Source of the DNA: Mycolicibacterium neoaurum
Lineage (GTDB): Bacteria > Actinomycetota > Actinomycetes > Mycobacteriales > Mycobacteriaceae
Direction: 5' to 3'
Assembly: GCF_036946495.1 (NCBI RefSeq)
Contig: NZ_JAQIIX010000002.1
Location: 1,054,001 to 1,118,000, forward strand
Length of the DNA stretch: 64,000 nt
In this document: positions 46,795 to 55,935 of the stretch, in pieces
Layout: every line of letters starts with the position of its first letter
Position numbering within the stretch: position 1 is the first letter of the stretch
Made by a program: the position numbers and the translations under genes
The notes under the pieces: generated by a model
The model's database searches: none
What the model saw: the letters and a program-made list of their open reading frames with translations, nothing else
Told to the model about the DNA's origin: nothing

Positions 46795-48345
46795 TCACGG
46801 CCGACGCACGGCGTCCGCGTTGTCCCCGCCTGCGTTCGTCGATTCCAGCGGGAGGCCGTTGCGCGCGGCACTGGCCAGCATGTGCTCGATGACGTTCTTG
46901 CCCAGCGCGGACTCCCCGGGGAGTTCGATCGGGTAGTCGCCGTCGAAACATGCCGAGCACAGCCGCGATGCGGGCTGTTCGGTCGCGGCCACCATGCCGT
47001 GGTGGCTGATATAGCCCAGGGTGTCGGCGCCGATCGCCCGCCGGACACCTTCCAGCATCTCCGACTCGTCGGCGGAATTGCTGGCGGCGTTGGCGATCAG
47101 TTCGGCGGGGGTGGCGAAGTCGATCCCGTAGAAGCACGGCCACTTCACCGGCGGGGACGCGATCCGGACGTGGACCTCCACCGCCCCTGCCTCACGCAGC
47201 ATCCTGATCAGTGCCCGCTGGGTGTTACCGCGCACGATCGAGTCGTCGACGACGATCAGCCGTTTCCCGCGGATCACCTCTTTGAGCGGGTTGAGCTTGA
47301 GCCGGATGCCCAGCTGGCGAATGGTCTGCGAGGGCTGGATGAAGGTGCGGCCCACGTAGGCGTTCTTCATCAGGCCCTGGCCGTAGGGAATGCCGGAGCC
47401 CTGGGCGTAACCGACGGCGGCCGGGATGCCCGATTCGGGGACGCCGATCACCAGGTCGGCCTCGACGGGATTCTCGGCGGCCAGCCGGCGGCCGATGTCC
47501 ACGCGGGTGGCGTGGACCGAGCGGCCACCGATGACGCTGTCGGGCCGGGCCAGGTAGACGTATTCGAAGACGCAGCCCTTGGGGGTCGGGTTGGCGAACC
47601 GGGTGGACCGCACGCCGTCGGCATCGATGGCCAGGAGTTCGCCGGGCTCGATATCGCGCACGAAGGAGGCGCCGACGATGTCGAGGGCGGCGGTCTCCGA
47701 GGCCACCACCCAGCCACGGTCGAGGCGGCCCAGCGACAGCGGCCGCACACCGTGCGGGTCGCGGGCGGCGTAGAGGGTGTTCTCGTCCATGAAGGTCAGG
47801 CAGAACGCACCGCGCACGGTGGGCAGCAGCGCCAGCGCCGCCTGTTCGAGGGTGGAGTCGGCGGCACCGTGCGCCAGCAGCGCGCCGAGGATGTCGGAGT
47901 CGGTGGTGGCGGCCGGCGCGCCGCGGGTGTCGATCAGGCCGGCAGACCGGGCGCGGGTCGCCAATTCGGCGGTGTTGACCAGGTTGCCGTTGTGACCGAG
48001 GGCGACACCGGTGCCCGCGGCGGTGTTGCGGAAGACCGGCTGGGCGTTCTCCCACGTCGTCGAGCCGGTGGTCGAGTAGCGGCAGTGCCCGACGGCGACG
48101 TGCCCGTGCATGGCGGCCAGGGTCTGCTCGTCGAAGACCTGGCTGACCAGACCCAGATCCTTGAAGACGAGGACCTGGGCACCGTCGGCAACGGCGATAC
48201 CGGCGGCTTCCTGGCCGCGGTGCTGCAAGGCGTAGAGCCCGTAATACGTGAGCTTGGCCACGTCTTCGCCGGGAGCCCAGACGCCGAAGACGCCGCACTC
48301 CTCTTTGGGGTCGGTCTCGTCAGGCTCTACCGGCGCGGAGGTCAC
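46795..48345 (-). CDS. purF: Amidophosphoribosyltransferase PurF
   Basis: This 516-residue enzyme commits PRPP to purine synthesis. The Ntn-hydrolase glutaminase domain begins at Cys17 (EECGVFGVW) after a propeptide that is removed, as in other actinobacteria. The phosphoribosyltransferase domain carries LIVVDDSIVRGNT, the PRPP loop. Cys residues in the C-terminal part (SRLCSACFDGDYP) fit the Fe-S type PurF. The GTG start has GGGAG about nine bases upstream. Confidence 0.96.
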   Translation of the reverse strand: MTSAPVEPDETDPKEECGVFGVWAPGEDVAKLTYYGLYALQHRGQEAAGIAVADGAQVLVFKDLGLVSQVFDEQTLAAMHGHVAVGHCRYSTTGSTTWENAQPVFRNTAAGTGVALGHNGNLVNTAELATRARSAGLIDTRGAPAATTDSDILGALLAHGAADSTLEQAALALLPTVRGAFCLTFMDENTLYAARDPHGVRPLSLGRLDRGWVVASETAALDIVGASFVRDIEPGELLAIDADGVRSTRFANPTPKGCVFEYVYLARPDSVIGGRSVHATRVDIGRRLAAENPVEADLVIGVPESGIPAAVGYAQGSGIPYGQGLMKNAYVGRTFIQPSQTIRQLGIRLKLNPLKEVIRGKRLIVVDDSIVRGNTQRALIRMLREAGAVEVHVRIASPPVKWPCFYGIDFATPAELIANAASNSADESEMLEGVRRAIGADTLGYISHHGMVAATEQPASRLCSACFDGDYPIELPGESALGKNVIEHMLASAARNGLPLESTNAGGDNADAVRRP

Positions 48346-48478
48346 GATGGCTGCTCCCTGGGGGCTGGGGGTGACGGGGCCAGTCTACGGTCATCGGTGC
48401 CGAAAAACTCAACAGCAAGATGGTTTTCGCCACATCCGGACGGGGGTTTACCCCGTTCCGCGGCCTGTATCCGGCAAC

Positions 48479-48484
48479 TACCGT
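48479..48484 (+). promoter_or_regulatory. Possible -10 of the DoxX-like gene
   Basis: TACCGT, eight bases before GTG 48493. This gives an mRNA with at most one or two leader bases. Confidence 0.4.
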
Positions 48485-48492
48485 CAGCCGAC

Positions 48493-49809
48493 GTGTGGAA
48501 TTTAGTGACGAAGGTCGCATTTCGGTTCTGCGTCCTGTACTTCGGAATGTTCTGCCTGTGGTTCGCCCAGATCACCTTCGTGTTCGCCGGGGTCCTCGCG
48601 CTGTGGTTGCCGCCGAATGCGGTGAACTGGCAGATGTTGATGACCGATCCGGTCAACATCTGGGTGGGCCGCACGGTGTTCGGCGTCGACGCCGCGCTCC
48701 GCCGGGATTCCCACAGCGGCGACCAGGCCGCGATCTGGGTGTCGATCCTGTGTCTGCTGATCGTCGCCGCGTTCGGCACCGCGCTGTGGTCGGTGTTGGA
48801 CCGGCGGCGGACCGATTACGCCCGGCCGGCGGTCTGGTTCACGGTCTTCCTACGGCTGTGCTTGGGCGGGCAGATGCTGTTGTACGGGTTCGCGAAGCTG
48901 ATCCCCACCCAGATGCAGGCCCCGCCGCTGGCGGCCCTGGTGCAGCCCCTCGGTGAGTTCAGCCCGATGTCGATGCTGTGGCTGCAGGTCGGCACCTCCC
49001 ATCCCTACGAGATGGCGCTCGGCGCGGTGGAGGTGACGGCGGGCGTGCTGCTGTTCTGGCCGCGCACCGCCGTGCTGGGCGCAGTGTTGAGCCTGCTCAG
49101 CATGGGCCAGGTGTTCCTGCTGAACATGGCCTTCGACGTCCCGGTGAAGATCCTCTCGTTGCACCTGATGCTGATCAGCATCGTGCTTCTCGCCCCGCAC
49201 CTGCGGCGTCTCATCGATGTGTTCGTGCGCCACCGTGCTGTGCCGGCGGCACCGGTGCCACGACTGTTCACATCCGAGCGCGCCAACCGCATCGCCACCG
49301 CCGTACAGATCGGGCTCGGGGTCTGGATCGGCGTCGGTCAGGCCGTACTCGGCTGGCAGGCATGGCATCAATACGGTGACGGACGAGACAAACCCGAGCT
49401 CTACGGGATCTGGACGGTCACCGAGTTCCGCGTCGACCAGCGGCAGGCGCCACCGTTGACCACCGACCGATTTCGTTGGCAGCGAATGATTTTCGACACC
49501 GAAGGAGTGGTGACGATCCAGTGGATGGACGGCCGCCTGCGCGACGCACCGCTGCAGTTCGAGCCCGGGCAGCGGCATCTCACGATCATGACCCCGCTCC
49601 CGGAACCGGACGGTGTGACCGCTCCGGCGGCAGATCCTGCCGAGTTCGCCGAGTTCGATGTCACCGGGCCCGCATCGGATCGCCTGGAGCTGTCCGGCAC
49701 GGTGCAGGGGCGCCCGGTCACCATGGAGCTCGAATCCGTTGACCTGGAAAGCTTTCCGCTGCGCAACCGGGGTTTCCACTGGGTGCAGGAATACCCATAC
49801 ATGCGCTAG
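48493..49809 (+). CDS. DoxX-like membrane protein
   Basis: This 438-residue protein has about seven hydrophobic segments in its first 300 residues, including a DoxX-type helix bundle (VFLRLCLGGQMLLYGFAKLIP, ALGAVEVTAGVLLFWPRTAVLG in part). A soluble extracytoplasmic C-terminal domain of about 110 residues follows. DoxX-like proteins take part in redox and membrane-thiol systems, but this longer form is uncharacterised. GTG 48493 begins the first hydrophobic helix. The frame is open far upstream (to 46882) only as the antisense of purF. It overlaps the convergent SCP gene by four bases. Confidence 0.78.
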   Translation: MWNLVTKVAFRFCVLYFGMFCLWFAQITFVFAGVLALWLPPNAVNWQMLMTDPVNIWVGRTVFGVDAALRRDSHSGDQAAIWVSILCLLIVAAFGTALWSVLDRRRTDYARPAVWFTVFLRLCLGGQMLLYGFAKLIPTQMQAPPLAALVQPLGEFSPMSMLWLQVGTSHPYEMALGAVEVTAGVLLFWPRTAVLGAVLSLLSMGQVFLLNMAFDVPVKILSLHLMLISIVLLAPHLRRLIDVFVRHRAVPAAPVPRLFTSERANRIATAVQIGLGVWIGVGQAVLGWQAWHQYGDGRDKPELYGIWTVTEFRVDQRQAPPLTTDRFRWQRMIFDTEGVVTIQWMDGRLRDAPLQFEPGQRHLTIMTPLPEPDGVTAPAADPAEFAEFDVTGPASDRLELSGTVQGRPVTMELESVDLESFPLRNRGFHWVQEYPYMR

Positions 49810-50186
49810 TCGGGCAGGGTGACCAGCGGGAGCGCGTCGGCGATCTCGGCGGCCCGCGAGCCCGAGAGATGCAGTCGGGGATCGGTCATCGCGGTCAGAC
49901 CGGTGACCAGACGCAGCCAGGTGTGCGGATCGGTCTCCACCACATTGGGCGGCGTTCCGCGGGTATGCCGGGGACCGGCGATGCACTGCACGGCGACGAA
50001 CGGCGGAACCCGCACCTCGACGCTGGCACCGGGGGCGGCCGCGGCCAGGGTGCGTGCGGTCAGCCGCACGGCGGCGGCGATATCGGTCCGGGCCGGCGCG
50101 GGTTGGGTCTCGTCGCGCAACCAGTGCGCCACGGCCAATACCGCGGCGCGTGTCTCTGCCGGATCGGCAGTGCGACGGGCCACCAT
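49806..50186 (-). CDS. Sterol-carrier-family small protein
   Basis: This 126-residue protein resembles the mycobacterial 'sterol carrier family' proteins (Rv0807 type), with ASVEVRVPPFVAVQCIAGPRHTRGTPPNVVE as its conserved core, read in parts from about residue 50. The fold suggests binding of a lipid or phosphosugar, but no activity is established. ATG 50186 fits the conserved MVARR start. It is back to back with the orphan MCE gene (17 bases apart), which is intriguing for two lipid-handling families. Confidence 0.75.
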   Translation of the reverse strand: MVARRTADPAETRAAVLAVAHWLRDETQPAPARTDIAAAVRLTARTLAAAAPGASVEVRVPPFVAVQCIAGPRHTRGTPPNVVETDPHTWLRLVTGLTAMTDPRLHLSGSRAAEIADALPLVTLPD

Positions 50187-50191
50187 CGGAA

Positions 50192-50197
50192 TAGTGT
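50192..50197 (+). promoter_or_regulatory. -10 element, leaderless orphan MCE gene
   Basis: TAGTGT, six bases before GTG 50204. Confidence 0.6.
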
Positions 50198-50203
50198 CGC
50201 AAA

Positions 50204-51412
50204 GTGGCTTTCGTCGACCGGTCGGCACCGCCGTACCGGGTGGCTGGTGCGGTGGCCCTGGTGCTGCTCGCCGCCGCCGGCGTGCTGCTCTACCAGCAGT
50301 TCCGCGGTGAGTTCCGCTCGCGTGTCGAGCTCACGTTGGTCGCACCGCGCGCCGGTCTCGTGGTGGATCCGGGCACCAAGGTCACGCTCAACGGGGTCGA
50401 GATCGGGCGCGTCGGCCGGATCGCGCCGACCCAGACCGGTCAGGCCCGGCTGACGCTGCTGGTCGATCCGCGGTACCTGTCATTGCTGCCCGCCAACATC
50501 GGGGCAGAAATCAAGGCCACCACCGTGTTCGGAAACAAGTACGTGGCCTTGGCCGCGCCACGGCATCCGGTCGGCCCGCGTGCCAGGGCGCACGACGAGA
50601 TCACCGCCACCTGGGTCAGTACCGAATTCAACTCCCTGTTCGAAACGGTGCTCGCCATCGCCGAGCGGGTCGATCCGGTGCAGCTGAACCGGACGCTGAC
50701 CGCGACCGCCCAGGCGCTGGACGGTCGCGGTGCAGGCTTCGGCGCATCGCTGTCCGATGGCAACGCCATCCTGACATCGCTCAACGAGCAGGTGCCCCAG
50801 TTCCGCCGCGACGTCCGTGCGGTGACGGCGCTGGCCGACGTGTACGCCGAGGCCGGTCCCGATCTGTTCGACGGCCTGGCGACCGCGGCCACCACGGCAA
50901 AGTCCCTCGACGTCGAACGCCACGCCCTCGATGCAGCCTTGTTTGCCGCGGTCGGCATCGGGGGCACCGGCACCGACATCCTGGAGCGCGGCGGACCGTA
51001 TCTGGTGCGCGGGGTCCAGGATCTCCTTCCCACCGCGACGCTGTTCGACTATTACAGTCCGCAACTGCTGTGCACGCTGCGCAACTATCACGATGCGGCA
51101 CCGCTGATGGCCCAGGTCTTCGGTGGGGACAACGGATTCTCGCTGGACTCGGCGGGCACCATCTTCGGCCTCGGCGGGGTCGGCAATCCCTATGTGTACC
51201 CGGACAACCTGCCGAGGGTGAACGCCCGCGGGGGCCCGGGTGGCCGTCCCGGCTGCTGGCAGAAGATCACCAGGGAGCTCTGGCCCGCACCATATCTGGT
51301 GATGGACACCGGGTTGTCGATCGCGCCCTACAACCACGTGGAGCTGGGATCGCCGATATTCACCGAGTATGTGTGGGGCAGGCAGGTCGGCGCACCGACG
51401 ATCAATCCCTGA
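50204..51412 (+). CDS. Orphan MceA-like MCE-family protein
   Basis: This 402-residue protein has one N-terminal anchor (VAGAVALVLLAAAGVLLYQQF), an MCE domain at about 40-120 (PRAGLVVDPGTKVTLNGVEIG) and the MceA-type DUF3407 region. That region ends with the PYLVMDTGLSIAPYNHVELG segment that also appears in the operon MceA at 14015-15340. No YrbE or other MCE gene is next to it. It could act as an accessory subunit for another Mce complex, as described for orphan MCE proteins, or work alone. Confidence 0.87.
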   Translation: MAFVDRSAPPYRVAGAVALVLLAAAGVLLYQQFRGEFRSRVELTLVAPRAGLVVDPGTKVTLNGVEIGRVGRIAPTQTGQARLTLLVDPRYLSLLPANIGAEIKATTVFGNKYVALAAPRHPVGPRARAHDEITATWVSTEFNSLFETVLAIAERVDPVQLNRTLTATAQALDGRGAGFGASLSDGNAILTSLNEQVPQFRRDVRAVTALADVYAEAGPDLFDGLATAATTAKSLDVERHALDAALFAAVGIGGTGTDILERGGPYLVRGVQDLLPTATLFDYYSPQLLCTLRNYHDAAPLMAQVFGGDNGFSLDSAGTIFGLGGVGNPYVYPDNLPRVNARGGPGGRPGCWQKITRELWPAPYLVMDTGLSIAPYNHVELGSPIFTEYVWGRQVGAPTINP

Positions 51413-53135
51413 CGCGTTCGCCGTGGCCGCGGTCCCAGCCGCGTTCCAGCCCGGCCCTGATCCGCTCGGTATCCGCGGCGGTCCATCCTGGCGGTGGTGC
51501 CACCGCGGCCCACCCGTCGAGCACGGTGTCGCCGTAGTTGTGTCCGTGCCCGTCGGGGACACCGGACGCATTCGTCATATCGGCGCTCACCTGCCAGAAC
51601 GTCACGATCGGATACCAGCGCATCGACGCCGTGCGATCGGCGCCACGCGGTTCTGTCAACCAATCAGGCCGGGAGAACACGAGATTCGGTGACCACCAGA
51701 CCACCGGATCGGAGGCGTGTTGCAGGAACAGCACCCTGGTGCCCTCCCACGGCGGTGCGGCGGTCCTGGCCACCTCGGCGGGATCGTAGGCCGGGGAGAA
51801 ACGCACGGTTCGGCCGTTGTCATAGCGGGGCTCGACCTCGGTGCTGCCCGGGTCCCGGCGCTGCACCAGACCGCTCCACAACGAACTCTCGTGCGGCGGA
51901 CCGACCCACAGCACGGCGGAGAAATCCTTCTCCGCGATATCGGGTAACCAATCGAAGGCCCCCTGCCCGCCGTAGGAGCCCAGACTCTCGCCGTACAACA
52001 GCAGTGCCGGGCGACGGTTCTCGGGCAGCGCGGCCCAGCGGTCGTGCACACCGGCGATCATGGCGCGCGCCGAGTCGACGGACTTCTCCCGGTCACCCAG
52101 GAACGAGATCCAGCTCGGCAGATACGAATACTGCATCGCGACGAGTGCGGTGTCACCGTTGTACATGGCTTCGATGGCGTCGGCGGCCGCCGGATTCACC
52201 CAGCCGGTACCGGTGGTGGGGATCAGCACCAGCACCGCGCGGTCGAAGGCATCGGTGCGCTCGAGCTCGCTGAGCAACACCGCCACCCGCTGCTCATCGG
52301 TCTCGGCGGTCTGCAGTCCCGCGTACACCCGGATCGGCTCACGCGCCGGTCGTCCGTTCAGAGCGGTCAGGTCGGCCGCGGCCGGACCGCCCGAGACGAA
52401 GCTACGGCCCTGATATCCCAGGGAATCCCAGGACGCGAACGAGGCCGGGCTGCCGGATCGCTGGCTTGCCGAGGGCTGACTGACCCCAGGGGCACTGGTC
52501 GCATTCTGCGGCTGGAACACCTGGCTGGCGCCGGCCAGGAAGCCCCGGTAGAGCACACCATTGGCCAACATGACGCACAGCACCACCACAACGGCGGTGC
52601 CGATGAAGAACGCCACCTCGCTGTGCAGATGCCAGCGCCGGATCAAAGTGCGGGCAATGAGTTTCACCAGGTCGACCAGTACCCGCCACGTCGCGATGCA
52701 CGCCGCGGCGACCAGCACCGCCAGCACCAGGGTGCGCATATAGCCCGGGGTTGCGGGCCCCTCGATACCCATCAGCGCCGACACCTGGCGCTGCCAGCGG
52801 GCCGCGGGCACCAGCATGACCACCGGGGCAGTCAGCGCACCGGCGACCGTCACGACCTTCATGGCGCGCAGGACCGGCGGGCGCGGTGGCCACCAGGCAC
52901 GTCCGCGAAGGACGAAGCGCCGCAGCAGCTTTGCCGCCAGCACACCGAGGCCGTAACCGATGGCGGCGTTGATCCCGCCGATCAAGCCGGCGAACAGCCA
53001 GTCCCTCGGTAGCAGTGACGGCGTCAGCGAGATACAGAAGAACAGTGCACCGACGGCAATGCCGACGAAATCGAGTCGGACCAAGCTCCAGCCCCATACC
53101 AGTACGGGGTGCCGGACCGAGGTCCGCTCGATCAC
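51402..53135 (-). CDS. Membrane alpha/beta-hydrolase (Abhydrolase_9 type)
   Basis: This 577-residue protein has five or so spans in its first 200 residues, then an extracytoplasmic alpha/beta-hydrolase domain with the nucleophile elbow LYGESLGSYGG. Candidate Asp and His follow (DPVVWW and DGHGHNYGD). It is the actinobacterial two-part family with a membrane N-terminus; substrates are probably lipid or ester, unproven. The GTG start overlaps the purL stop (GTGA), so it is co-translated with a purine enzyme. Its 3' end overlaps the orphan MCE gene by 11 bases. Confidence 0.85.
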   Translation of the reverse strand: MIERTSVRHPVLVWGWSLVRLDFVGIAVGALFFCISLTPSLLPRDWLFAGLIGGINAAIGYGLGVLAAKLLRRFVLRGRAWWPPRPPVLRAMKVVTVAGALTAPVVMLVPAARWQRQVSALMGIEGPATPGYMRTLVLAVLVAAACIATWRVLVDLVKLIARTLIRRWHLHSEVAFFIGTAVVVVLCVMLANGVLYRGFLAGASQVFQPQNATSAPGVSQPSASQRSGSPASFASWDSLGYQGRSFVSGGPAAADLTALNGRPAREPIRVYAGLQTAETDEQRVAVLLSELERTDAFDRAVLVLIPTTGTGWVNPAAADAIEAMYNGDTALVAMQYSYLPSWISFLGDREKSVDSARAMIAGVHDRWAALPENRRPALLLYGESLGSYGGQGAFDWLPDIAEKDFSAVLWVGPPHESSLWSGLVQRRDPGSTEVEPRYDNGRTVRFSPAYDPAEVARTAAPPWEGTRVLFLQHASDPVVWWSPNLVFSRPDWLTEPRGADRTASMRWYPIVTFWQVSADMTNASGVPDGHGHNYGDTVLDGWAAVAPPPGWTAADTERIRAGLERGWDRGHGERVRD

Positions 53136-55429
53136 CCGAACAACCCGGGCAGCACGCCCTCGGAGGTGGCTCGCAGTTCGTCGAGCGTGATGCTGAACTG
53201 GCCCTGGACTTCCAGGGAGTCGCTGCCCTCGTCCGAGACGCCCACCCGGTCCACCGGCAGCCCGCGTGCCTCGCACATGGACCGGAACCGGCTCTCCTCG
53301 GTGCGCGGCACCGCCACCAGAACCCGGCCCGCCGATTCGGAGAACAGGAAGACGAAGGGATCCACCCCCTCGGGCAGCACCACCCGAGCACCGGTCCCGC
53401 CGGCCAGGGCTGCCTCGACGATCGCCTGGATCAATCCGCCTTCGCTCAGATCATGTGCTGCCGAGACCAATCCGTCCCGCGATGCCGCGGTCAGCACCTC
53501 CGCGAGCAGCTTTTCCCGTGCCAGGTCGACCTTCGGCGGCACGCCGCCGAGGTGATCAGCGGTGACCTGCGCCCAGATCGATCCGTCGAACTCGTCGCGG
53601 GTGTCACCGAGTAACAGCAGCGTCTCACCGGGTTCGTTGCCGAGCCCGGTGGGGATGCGCCGGGCGACATCGTCGATGACCCCGAGCACACCGACCACCG
53701 GGGTCGGCAGGATCGCGGTGCTCCCGGTCTGGTTGTAGAAGCTCACGTTGCCGCCGGTGACGGGGATGCCAAGGGCCGCACAGCCGTCGGCGAGTCCACG
53801 GACGGCCTGGGAGAACTGCCACATCACACCGGGGTCCTCCGGCGAGCCGAAGTTCAGGCAGTTGGTCACCGCGACCGGGGTGGCCCCGGTGACCGCCACG
53901 TTGCGGTAGGCCTCGGCGAGTGCCAGCTGTGCGCCCGTGTACGGGTCGAGCTGGGTGTAGCGGCCCGAGGCGTCGGTCGAGATGGCGACACCGCGGCCGG
54001 TCTGCTCGTCGATACGCAGCACACCACCGTCGGCGTGCTCGGCCAGCACGGTGTTACCGCGCACATAGCGGTCGTACTGCTCGGTGATGAACGCGCGACT
54101 GCACAGGTGCGGGCTGCCCAGCAATGCCAGCAGGGTCGCCTTGAGCTCCTCACCGGTGGCCGGACGCGCCAGCTTGGCCGAGGTGTCGGCGATCAGCGCG
54201 TCCTGGGTCTCCGGGCGGGCGACAGGACGCTGGTACACCGGGCCCTCGTGGGCGACGGTGCGCGGCGGCACGTCCACGACGGTCTCGCCATGCCAGGTGA
54301 TCTCGAGGCGGTCGCCATCGGTGACCTCACCGATGACGCTGGCCAGCACATCCCATTTTCGGCAGACGGCAAGGAATTTCTCGACGTTCTCCGGTGTGAC
54401 GACCGCACACATCCGTTCCTGCGATTCGCTGGACAGGATCTCGGCCGGGGTCATATCGGCGGCGCGCTGCGGGACCGCATCCAGCTCCACCCGCATGCCG
54501 CCGTCGCCTGCCGAGGCCAATTCAGAAGTGGCGCAGGACAATCCGGCACCGCCGAGATCCTGGATACCGACCACCAGGTCGGCGGCGTAGAGCTCGAGGC
54601 AGCACTCGATGAGCACCTTCTCCATGAAGGGATCACCGACCTGCACGGCGGGCAGCTTCTTGCGGCCCGGGCCCGAGCCCTCGTCGCCACCGAAGGTCTC
54701 ACTGGCCAGCACCGACACACCGCCGATACCGTCCAGCCCGGTGCGGGCGCCGAACAGGATGATCTTGTTCCCGGTGCCCGAGGCGAAGGCCAGGTGCAGG
54801 TCCTCCTTGCGCAGCACGCCCACACACAGCGCGTTCACCAACGGGTTGCCCGCGTACGACGGGTCGAAGACCGTCTCGCCGCCGATATTGGGCAGACCCA
54901 GGGAGTTGCCGTAACCGCCGATACCGCGCACCACGCCGTCGAGCACCCGGCGGGTGTCGGGGGCGTCGGCCGCGCCGAAGCGCAATTGATCCATCACCGC
55001 GACCGGGCGGGCGCCCATGGCCATGATGTCGCGGACGATGCCGCCGACACCGGTGGCCGCACCCTGATAGGGCTCCACATAGGACGGGTGGTTGTGCGAT
55101 TCGACCTTGAAGGTGACCGCCCAGCCGTCGCCGATGTCGACCACGCCGGCGTTCTCGCCGATCCCGGCCAGCATGCCTGCGCGCATCTCGTCGGTGGTGG
55201 TCTCACCGAAATAGCGCAGATGCACCTTGGAGGACTTGTAGGAGCAGTGTTCACTCCACATCACCGAGTACATGGCCAGCTCGGCGTCGGTCGGGCGGCG
55301 GCCGAGAATCTCGCGTATCCGCTGGTACTCGTCGTCCTTGAGGCCCAGTTCCCGGAAGGGCTGGGGGTGGTCGGGCGACGCTGCGGCGCGCTCGACGGTA
55401 TCGATTTCCTGCGGGTGCGCGGATGTCAC
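53132..55429 (-). CDS. purL: Phosphoribosylformylglycinamidine synthase subunit PurL
   Basis: This 765-residue small-type PurL carries out step 4 of purine synthesis (FGAR to FGAM) with PurQ and PurS. It has WSEHCSYKSSK near residue 60, the ATP/substrate segments FKVESHNHPS and GVGGIVRDIMAMGARPVA, and the duplicated AIRS-like domains. The GTG at 55429 is leaderless. Its partners purQ-purS are 5 kb away at 60586-61508 rather than adjacent. Confidence 0.97.
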   Translation of the reverse strand: MTSAHPQEIDTVERAAASPDHPQPFRELGLKDDEYQRIREILGRRPTDAELAMYSVMWSEHCSYKSSKVHLRYFGETTTDEMRAGMLAGIGENAGVVDIGDGWAVTFKVESHNHPSYVEPYQGAATGVGGIVRDIMAMGARPVAVMDQLRFGAADAPDTRRVLDGVVRGIGGYGNSLGLPNIGGETVFDPSYAGNPLVNALCVGVLRKEDLHLAFASGTGNKIILFGARTGLDGIGGVSVLASETFGGDEGSGPGRKKLPAVQVGDPFMEKVLIECCLELYAADLVVGIQDLGGAGLSCATSELASAGDGGMRVELDAVPQRAADMTPAEILSSESQERMCAVVTPENVEKFLAVCRKWDVLASVIGEVTDGDRLEITWHGETVVDVPPRTVAHEGPVYQRPVARPETQDALIADTSAKLARPATGEELKATLLALLGSPHLCSRAFITEQYDRYVRGNTVLAEHADGGVLRIDEQTGRGVAISTDASGRYTQLDPYTGAQLALAEAYRNVAVTGATPVAVTNCLNFGSPEDPGVMWQFSQAVRGLADGCAALGIPVTGGNVSFYNQTGSTAILPTPVVGVLGVIDDVARRIPTGLGNEPGETLLLLGDTRDEFDGSIWAQVTADHLGGVPPKVDLAREKLLAEVLTAASRDGLVSAAHDLSEGGLIQAIVEAALAGGTGARVVLPEGVDPFVFLFSESAGRVLVAVPRTEESRFRSMCEARGLPVDRVGVSDEGSDSLEVQGQFSITLDELRATSEGVLPGLFG

Positions 55430-55435
55430 CCGAAC

Positions 55436-55441
55436 AGTTTA
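55436..55441 (-). promoter_or_regulatory. -10 element, leaderless purL
   Basis: TAAACT, six bases before the GTG at 55429. Confidence 0.6.
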
Positions 55442-55451
55442 TTCGGTCCGC

Positions 55452-55483
55452 GTCCCCGGTGACGCCGCGCCGCCACCGGGGAC
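55452..55483 (-). terminator. Hairpin between the VOC gene and purL
   Basis: GTCCCCGGTG (55452-55461) and CACCGGGGAC (55474-55483) form a perfect 10-base-pair stem with a 12-base loop, 15 bases after the VOC stop and just upstream of the purL promoter. It should insulate purL from the upstream gene. Confidence 0.6.
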
Positions 55484-55498
55484 CTCACCCGGTGGGGA

Positions 55499-55849
55499 TC
55501 AGTGCCCGCCCGAGACGCAGAACGCGTTGCCGTCCGGATCGGAAAGCACCACCCAGCGGAACGCGTCGCCGATAGCGTGCCTCCCGGTCTCGGTGGCACC
55601 GAGACCGATCAGCCGCGTCACCTCGGCCTCCAGATCGGGCGCCGAGAAATCCACATGCACCCGGTTCTTGCCTGCCGTCGGGTCCGGCACGCGCTGGAAA
55701 CCGAGCCGGGGACCGCTCGGCAGCACCACCATGACGAATTCGCCGGGCATCTCGGCGTTGAGGGTGCCGTCGGTGGCCTCGGTCCACCATTGGGCGAGGC
55801 GGTCCGGGTCGGTGCAGTCGAACGTGATCATTTCTGGGCTGAGCGTCAT
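55499..55849 (-). CDS. VOC-family (glyoxalase-like) protein
   Basis: This 116-residue single vicinal-oxygen-chelate module has ITFDCTDPDRLAQWW, RVHVDFSAPDLEAEVTRL and FRWVVLSDPDGNAFCV, the usual beta-alpha-beta-beta-beta pair. It would dimerise to form a metal site. The function (lyase, resistance or binding) is not evident. It corresponds to the Rv0801 type. It is leaderless. Confidence 0.87.
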   Translation of the reverse strand: MTLSPEMITFDCTDPDRLAQWWTEATDGTLNAEMPGEFVMVVLPSGPRLGFQRVPDPTAGKNRVHVDFSAPDLEAEVTRLIGLGATETGRHAIGDAFRWVVLSDPDGNAFCVSGGH

Positions 55850-55855
55850 GAGCGC

Positions 55856-55861
55856 ACCCTA
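55856..55861 (-). promoter_or_regulatory. -10 element, leaderless VOC gene
   Basis: TAGGGT, six bases before the ATG at 55849. Confidence 0.6.
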
Positions 55862-55923
55862 GAGCAGTGCTCTGACATCTCCGGTGGCATTTCCGCCCGC
55901 CCCGGATCACCGCGCGCAACCGG

Positions 55924-55929
55924 CACAAT
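55924..55929 (+). promoter_or_regulatory. -10-like element of the 200-residue protein gene
   Basis: CACAAT, six bases before ATG 55936. The same hexamer and spacing occur before the gene at 61587. Confidence 0.4.
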
Positions 55930-55935
55930 CGTCCT

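Noticed and set aside
46882..48492. Long plus-strand open frame antisense to purF, continuous with the DoxX-like gene
   Set aside because: It is the antisense of purF. Composition lacks any fold signature, and the DoxX-like protein begins cleanly at GTG 48493.
54035..55462. 475-codon plus-strand open frame across purL
   Set aside because: It is antisense to an unmistakable purL, has His/Gly/Arg-rich shadow composition, and no family similarity.
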